Below are positions 5,907 through 8,055 of a DNA stretch of 8,055 nt, piece after piece. The stretch is taken from positions 2,938-10,992 of the forward strand of contig WTGR01000216.1 in NCBI GenBank assembly GCA_011523485.1, in the 5' to 3' direction. The translations under genes were made by a program, and so were the position numbers. The notes below the pieces were generated by a model, which was given only the letters and a program-made list of their open reading frames with translations, was not told where the DNA came from and did no database searches. Each line of letters opens with the position of its first letter. Position 1 is the first letter of the stretch. This DNA comes from Acidobacteriota bacterium. GTDB lineage: Bacteria; Acidobacteriota; Vicinamibacteria; Vicinamibacterales; UBA8438.

Positions 5907-7136
5907 TCAGTGCTCGTCGCCCGCCGCGGCGGCGAGCGGGGCGCCGCGCAGGAAGTCGGTCAGGGACTGGTGTCGCACGCCCTGCAGGTCGGCGGGCTGG
6001 TGCGGGTCGAGGGAAAGCAGCACCCGCGGGTAGGCGTCGCGGACCGGATCGAAGGCGGCGAGCTCGCGCTCGATGGTGGCGGGCGATTCGAGCAGGTAGG
6101 CAACCTGTACGTAGCGGCGTCCGGACCGCCGTTCCGCCACGAAGTCGATCTCTCGCGCTCCCGCTACGCCGACCGTCACCGTGTAGCCGCGGCGGCGCAG
6201 CTCCAGGAAGACCAGGTTCTCCAGGATGCCGCCGATGTCGCGCTCGCGGTAGCCGATGATCCCGTTGCGCAGGCCGATGTCGCCCAGGTAGTGCTTCTGG
6301 TTCACCTGCAGCAGCTTGCGGCCCTGCACGTCGAAGCGGGGCACGGCCGTCAGCAGGAACGCGTCGCCCAGGTGCGCGAGGTAGTTGAGCACCGTGTCCA
6401 CCGCCGTCTTTCGGCGCTGGCTCTTCAGGAAGTCGGCGATGCGCTTTGCGGACACCAGGCTGCCGATGCTGTCGACCGCGAACTGCAGGATCGCCTCGAA
6501 CAGGGCCACGTCGCGGATGCGGTGCCGCCGGATCACGTCCCGGATGGCGATGGTGCTGACCATGTCCGCCAGCATCTGGTCGACCACCAGCTCGCTCAGG
6601 TCGGTGTGCAGCAGTCCCGGCAGACCGCCGATGCGCAGGTAGAGCCGGAACAGCTCGGCGTCGTCCGCCGTCGCGTCGGGACGCTGCCGGTACAGCTCTC
6701 CGAACTCGGCCAGCGTCAGCGGGAAGACCTGGAGTGTGATGTAGCGGCCGGCGATCAGCGTCGCAAGCTCGGCCGACAGCAGCGTGGCGTTGGAGCCGGA
6801 GATGACGACCTCGGTGCGGTCCTCGCCGTTCAGCGACGCGACCGCGCGCTCCCAGTCGGCGATCTGCTGTACCTCGTCGACGATCACCACCCGCGGCTCG
6901 CCCGGGCGCGTGGCGGACTCCACGTGATCGATCAAGTCGCGCGCCGTCCGCAGCGCGTCGAACGCGAACGACTCCTTGTCGACGTAGACGACCTCCCGCT
7001 CGTCGCGCAGCGAGGCCGCGAACTGCCGCAGCAGGACGCTCTTGCCGGCCCGCCGGATGCCGGTCACCGCGGTGATCGCGGGGGCGTCCAGCAACCGCCG
7101 GAGGCGGTCGAGGTACTCCTGGCGCAGGAGCTCCAT
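5907..7136 (-). CDS. AAA+ ATPase of the AAA_14/DUF4143 family
   Basis: The 409-residue product has a P-loop ATPase core: Walker A GIRRAGKS (residues 26-33), Walker B VVIVDE (83-88) followed by VQQIADWE, sensor-1-like ISGSNATLL (112-120) and the family block AGRYITLQVFPLTLAEF with Arg131. The C-terminal DUF4143 part has LENLVFLELRRRGY, then REIDFVA (Glu329, Asp331) and YVQVAYLL, which align with a degenerate PD-(D/E)XK nuclease fold. The usual catalytic Lys is replaced in QVA (Ala346), so nuclease activity is doubtful. Length and order are normal for the family, which is common and often variable between strains, and whose biological role is poorly known. ATG 7136 is the only start before an in-frame TGA upstream. 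It has no Shine-Dalgarno sequence, which suggests a weak or leaderless-like signal. It is transcribed divergently from the desaturase. Confidence 0.92.
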   Translation of the reverse strand: MELLRQEYLDRLRRLLDAPAITAVTGIRRAGKSVLLRQFAASLRDEREVVYVDKESFAFDALRTARDLIDHVESATRPGEPRVVIVDEVQQIADWERAVASLNGEDRTEVVISGSNATLLSAELATLIAGRYITLQVFPLTLAEFGELYRQRPDATADDAELFRLYLRIGGLPGLLHTDLSELVVDQMLADMVSTIAIRDVIRRHRIRDVALFEAILQFAVDSIGSLVSAKRIADFLKSQRRKTAVDTVLNYLAHLGDAFLLTAVPRFDVQGRKLLQVNQKHYLGDIGLRNGIIGYRERDIGGILENLVFLELRRRGYTVTVGVAGAREIDFVAERRSGRRYVQVAYLLESPATIERELAAFDPVRDAYPRVLLSLDPHQPADLQGVRHQSLTDFLRGAPLAAAAGDEH

Positions 7137-7170
7137 CGTTTCAGATACAGTCGAACAAAAGCACCGATTT

Positions 7171-7204
7171 GGAGATCATTTCGATCATAAACGAAATTTT
7201 CTCC
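7171..7204 (-). promoter_or_regulatory. Inverted repeat over a possible -10 element of the ATPase gene
   Basis: GGAGATCATTTCG (7171-7183) and CGAAATTTTCTCC (7192-7204) are inverted repeats matching at 11 of 13 positions around an eight-base loop. Read on the minus strand, the loop contains TATGAT (7189 to 7184), five of six matches to a -10 box, which would give a leader of about 40 bases before ATG 7136. No good -35 is present at the right distance. GATCAT also occurs twice with a nine-base period (7174-7179, 7183-7188). An operator overlapping the promoter is plausible. An mRNA hairpin is the alternative. Confidence 0.4.
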
Positions 7205-7264
7205 TGCGCGGCCGGTTCATTCGGCCCCGCGGCGATGGGCGGGCCGGTGGGCAGAGCCTGTGAC

Positions 7265-7296
7265 GGCGGTGGTCGATCCTGCTCGACCCTGCCGCC
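7265..7296. repeat. GC-rich hairpin in the divergent intergenic region
   Basis: GGTCGA (7271-7276) pairs with TCGACC (7283-7288) around six bases, and outside a small internal loop GGCGG (7265-7269) pairs with CCGCC (7292-7296). The 11 base pairs make a strong structure in either transcript. No T-run follows on either side, so a terminator call is not supported. Confidence 0.35.
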
Positions 7297-7344
7297 GGGG
7301 AAAGACGTCAGGGATTGTGTTCGTCCGACCCGCGCCGGTGTGGA

Positions 7345-7362
7345 ATTACACAACTATTACAC
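7345..7362 (+). promoter_or_regulatory. ATTACAC direct repeat, one helical turn apart, upstream of the desaturase
   Basis: ATTACAC occurs at 7345-7351 and 7356-7362, a period of 11 bases, in an AT-rich patch of otherwise GC-rich DNA. Two copies on one face of the helix suit a regulator of direct-repeat sites. TATTAC (7355-7360) within it could be a weak -10 but has no matching -35. The site is about 80 bases before the desaturase ATG. Confidence 0.28.
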
Positions 7363-7401
7363 CGCGTCCGGCCGCGGCTTGGTAGGCTTATCGCCCGTTG
7401 A

Positions 7402-7419
7402 CCGGGCGCCGGTGCCCGG
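7402..7419 (+). promoter_or_regulatory. Leader hairpin just before the desaturase ribosome site
   Basis: CCGGGC (7402-7407) and GCCCGG (7414-7419) form a perfect six-pair stem with a six-base loop, ending nine bases before the Shine-Dalgarno sequence AAGGAG (7429-7434). It could tune translation or mRNA stability. Nothing links it to a known riboswitch or thermometer. Confidence 0.25.
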
Positions 7420-7439
7420 ACCGCTCTCAAGGAGTTGCC

Positions 7440-8055
7440 ATGCCCGCAAGGGAGATCGATTTCGCCAGCGCGGACGGGATCAGTTGGAGCACCGCCATCG
7501 CGTTCACCATATTCCACGTGCTGGCGGTCGTCGCCTTTTTCTTCGCCACCTGGGACGCCGTGCTGGTCGCCCTGGTGCTGCACTGGATCTGCATCGGGTG
7601 GGGCATCGGCCTCGGCTATCACCGGCTGCACACGCACCGCTCGTACAAGACGCCGAAGATCGTCGAGTACTTCTTCGCGATCTGCGCGACCATGACGCTG
7701 CAGGGGGGCCCGATCTTCTGGACGGCGCTGCACCGCATCCACCACCAGAAGTCCGACCGCGCCGGCGACCCGCACACGCCGCGCGACGGCAAGTGGTGGT
7801 CCCACATGCTGTGGACCATCTTCGGCGAGGCGCTGCACGGCGACACCGAGAACCTGGGGAAGTACTCGCCCGACCTGATGAAGGATCCCTTCTACCGGGT
7901 GCTGACCCGGTGGCACTGGGTGCCGCTGACGGTTCTGGGGCTGGGGCTGCTGGCCATCGGCGGCCTGCCGTGGCTGCTGTGGGGCGTCTTCGCGCGCGTG
8001 GTCGTCGGCCTGCACTGCACCTGGATGATCAACTCGGTGACGCATATCTGGGGCA
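7440..8055 (+). CDS. Membrane fatty-acid (acyl-CoA/acyl-lipid) desaturase, 3' partial
   Basis: The gene starts at ATG 7440, five bases after AAGGAG (7429-7434), and runs off the right edge after 205 codons. Two histidine boxes of the membrane di-iron desaturases are present: HRLHTH (residues 61-66) and HRIHH (98-102). They are followed by the family block DPHTPRDGKWWSH (110-122). Hydrophobic segments at about residues 18-36, 40-58 and 168-190 are membrane spans. NSVTHIWG at the window end is the conserved stretch that precedes the third histidine box, which must lie outside. The layout matches delta-9-type acyl-CoA or acyl-lipid desaturases, which put a double bond into saturated acyl chains with O2 and an electron donor, and so adjust membrane fluidity. 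The exact regiospecificity cannot be read from sequence. Confidence 0.93.
   Translation, partial: MPAREIDFASADGISWSTAIAFTIFHVLAVVAFFFATWDAVLVALVLHWICIGWGIGLGYHRLHTHRSYKTPKIVEYFFAICATMTLQGGPIFWTALHRIHHQKSDRAGDPHTPRDGKWWSHMLWTIFGEALHGDTENLGKYSPDLMKDPFYRVLTRWHWVPLTVLGLGLLAIGGLPWLLWGVFARVVVGLHCTWMINSVTHIWG

Larger units (their letters stand above)
7137..7439. other. Divergent intergenic region between the ATPase and desaturase genes
   Basis: These 303 bases lie between two divergent starts and hold no convincing gene. The 70-codon open frame here on the minus strand has no ribosome site and no recognisable content. The half near the ATPase is AT-rich with an inverted repeat. The middle is GC-rich with several stems, including GGCCG/CGGCC (7210-7226). 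The desaturase-proximal part has an AT-rich block with direct repeats and then a leader hairpin. Both promoters must lie here unless one gene is read through from elsewhere. Confidence 0.6.

Noticed and set aside
4652..7190. Long plus-strand open frames of 535 and 568 codons
   Set aside because: They lie opposite the amidohydrolase and ATPase genes, have Arg/Gly/Val/His-rich compositions without motifs, and arise from high GC at third positions. The minus-strand frames carry the catalytic motifs.
7308..8045. 245-codon minus-strand frame opposite the desaturase
   Set aside because: No domain content. The plus strand has histidine boxes and a good ribosome site.
1..8055. CRISPR array, insertion sequence, integrase or attachment site
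   Set aside because: No regularly spaced repeats, transposase or recombinase motifs, or long flanking direct repeats were seen by eye.

Overview
The window is from a GC-rich bacterial chromosome. Taxonomy cannot be fixed from 8 kb. High GC, a lipoprotein-type amidohydrolase, a DUF4143 ATPase and an acyl desaturase would fit an Acidobacteriota-like or proteobacterial genome, but this is a weak guess. Six protein genes are supported: five complete or nearly so inside the window, or cut at one edge, and all six carry clear features except one small unrecognised gene. No rRNA, convincing tRNA, CRISPR array, transposase or integrase was seen.

Left part (1-4342) looks like an accessory, defence- or DNA-repair-type region. 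A plus-strand gene, cut at its 5' side by the window edge, carries a four-cysteine cluster like that at the C-terminus of DUF1998 DEAD/DEAH-type helicases. A Vsr/DUF559-like nuclease segment follows, and then a LexA/UmuD-like S24 serine peptidase domain with an apparent Ala-Gly self-cleavage site. Converging on it from the minus strand is a two-gene unit: a 144-residue protein of unknown function, then an 817-residue protein. The latter joins a SAMHD1-like HD dNTP-hydrolase-type domain to a C-terminal PD-(D/E)XK nuclease-like domain with an added QxxxY motif. The two convergent genes are separated by about 100 bases that hold a hairpin.

The right part (4403-8055) looks like ordinary chromosome of higher GC. 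It holds a minus-strand lipoprotein amidohydrolase, a minus-strand AAA+ ATPase of the AAA_14/DUF4143 family, and a plus-strand fatty-acid desaturase cut by the right edge. The latter two diverge from a 303-base intergenic region that contains an AT-rich inverted repeat over a possible -10 element, a GC-rich hairpin, an 11-bp-phased direct repeat, a leader hairpin and a good Shine-Dalgarno sequence.

The composition changes sharply at about 4343-4403. This fits insertion of the HD-nuclease unit, and possibly of the whole left region, next to resident genes. The most interesting hypothesis is that the left region is a nucleotide- and DNA-targeting system. It would combine a helicase/nuclease that may release or remodel itself by LexA-like autoproteolysis with a nearby HD-nuclease effector that may be controlled by a small partner protein. 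The domains are read from the sequence. That they form one system is inference, because the genes are convergent and not in one operon.
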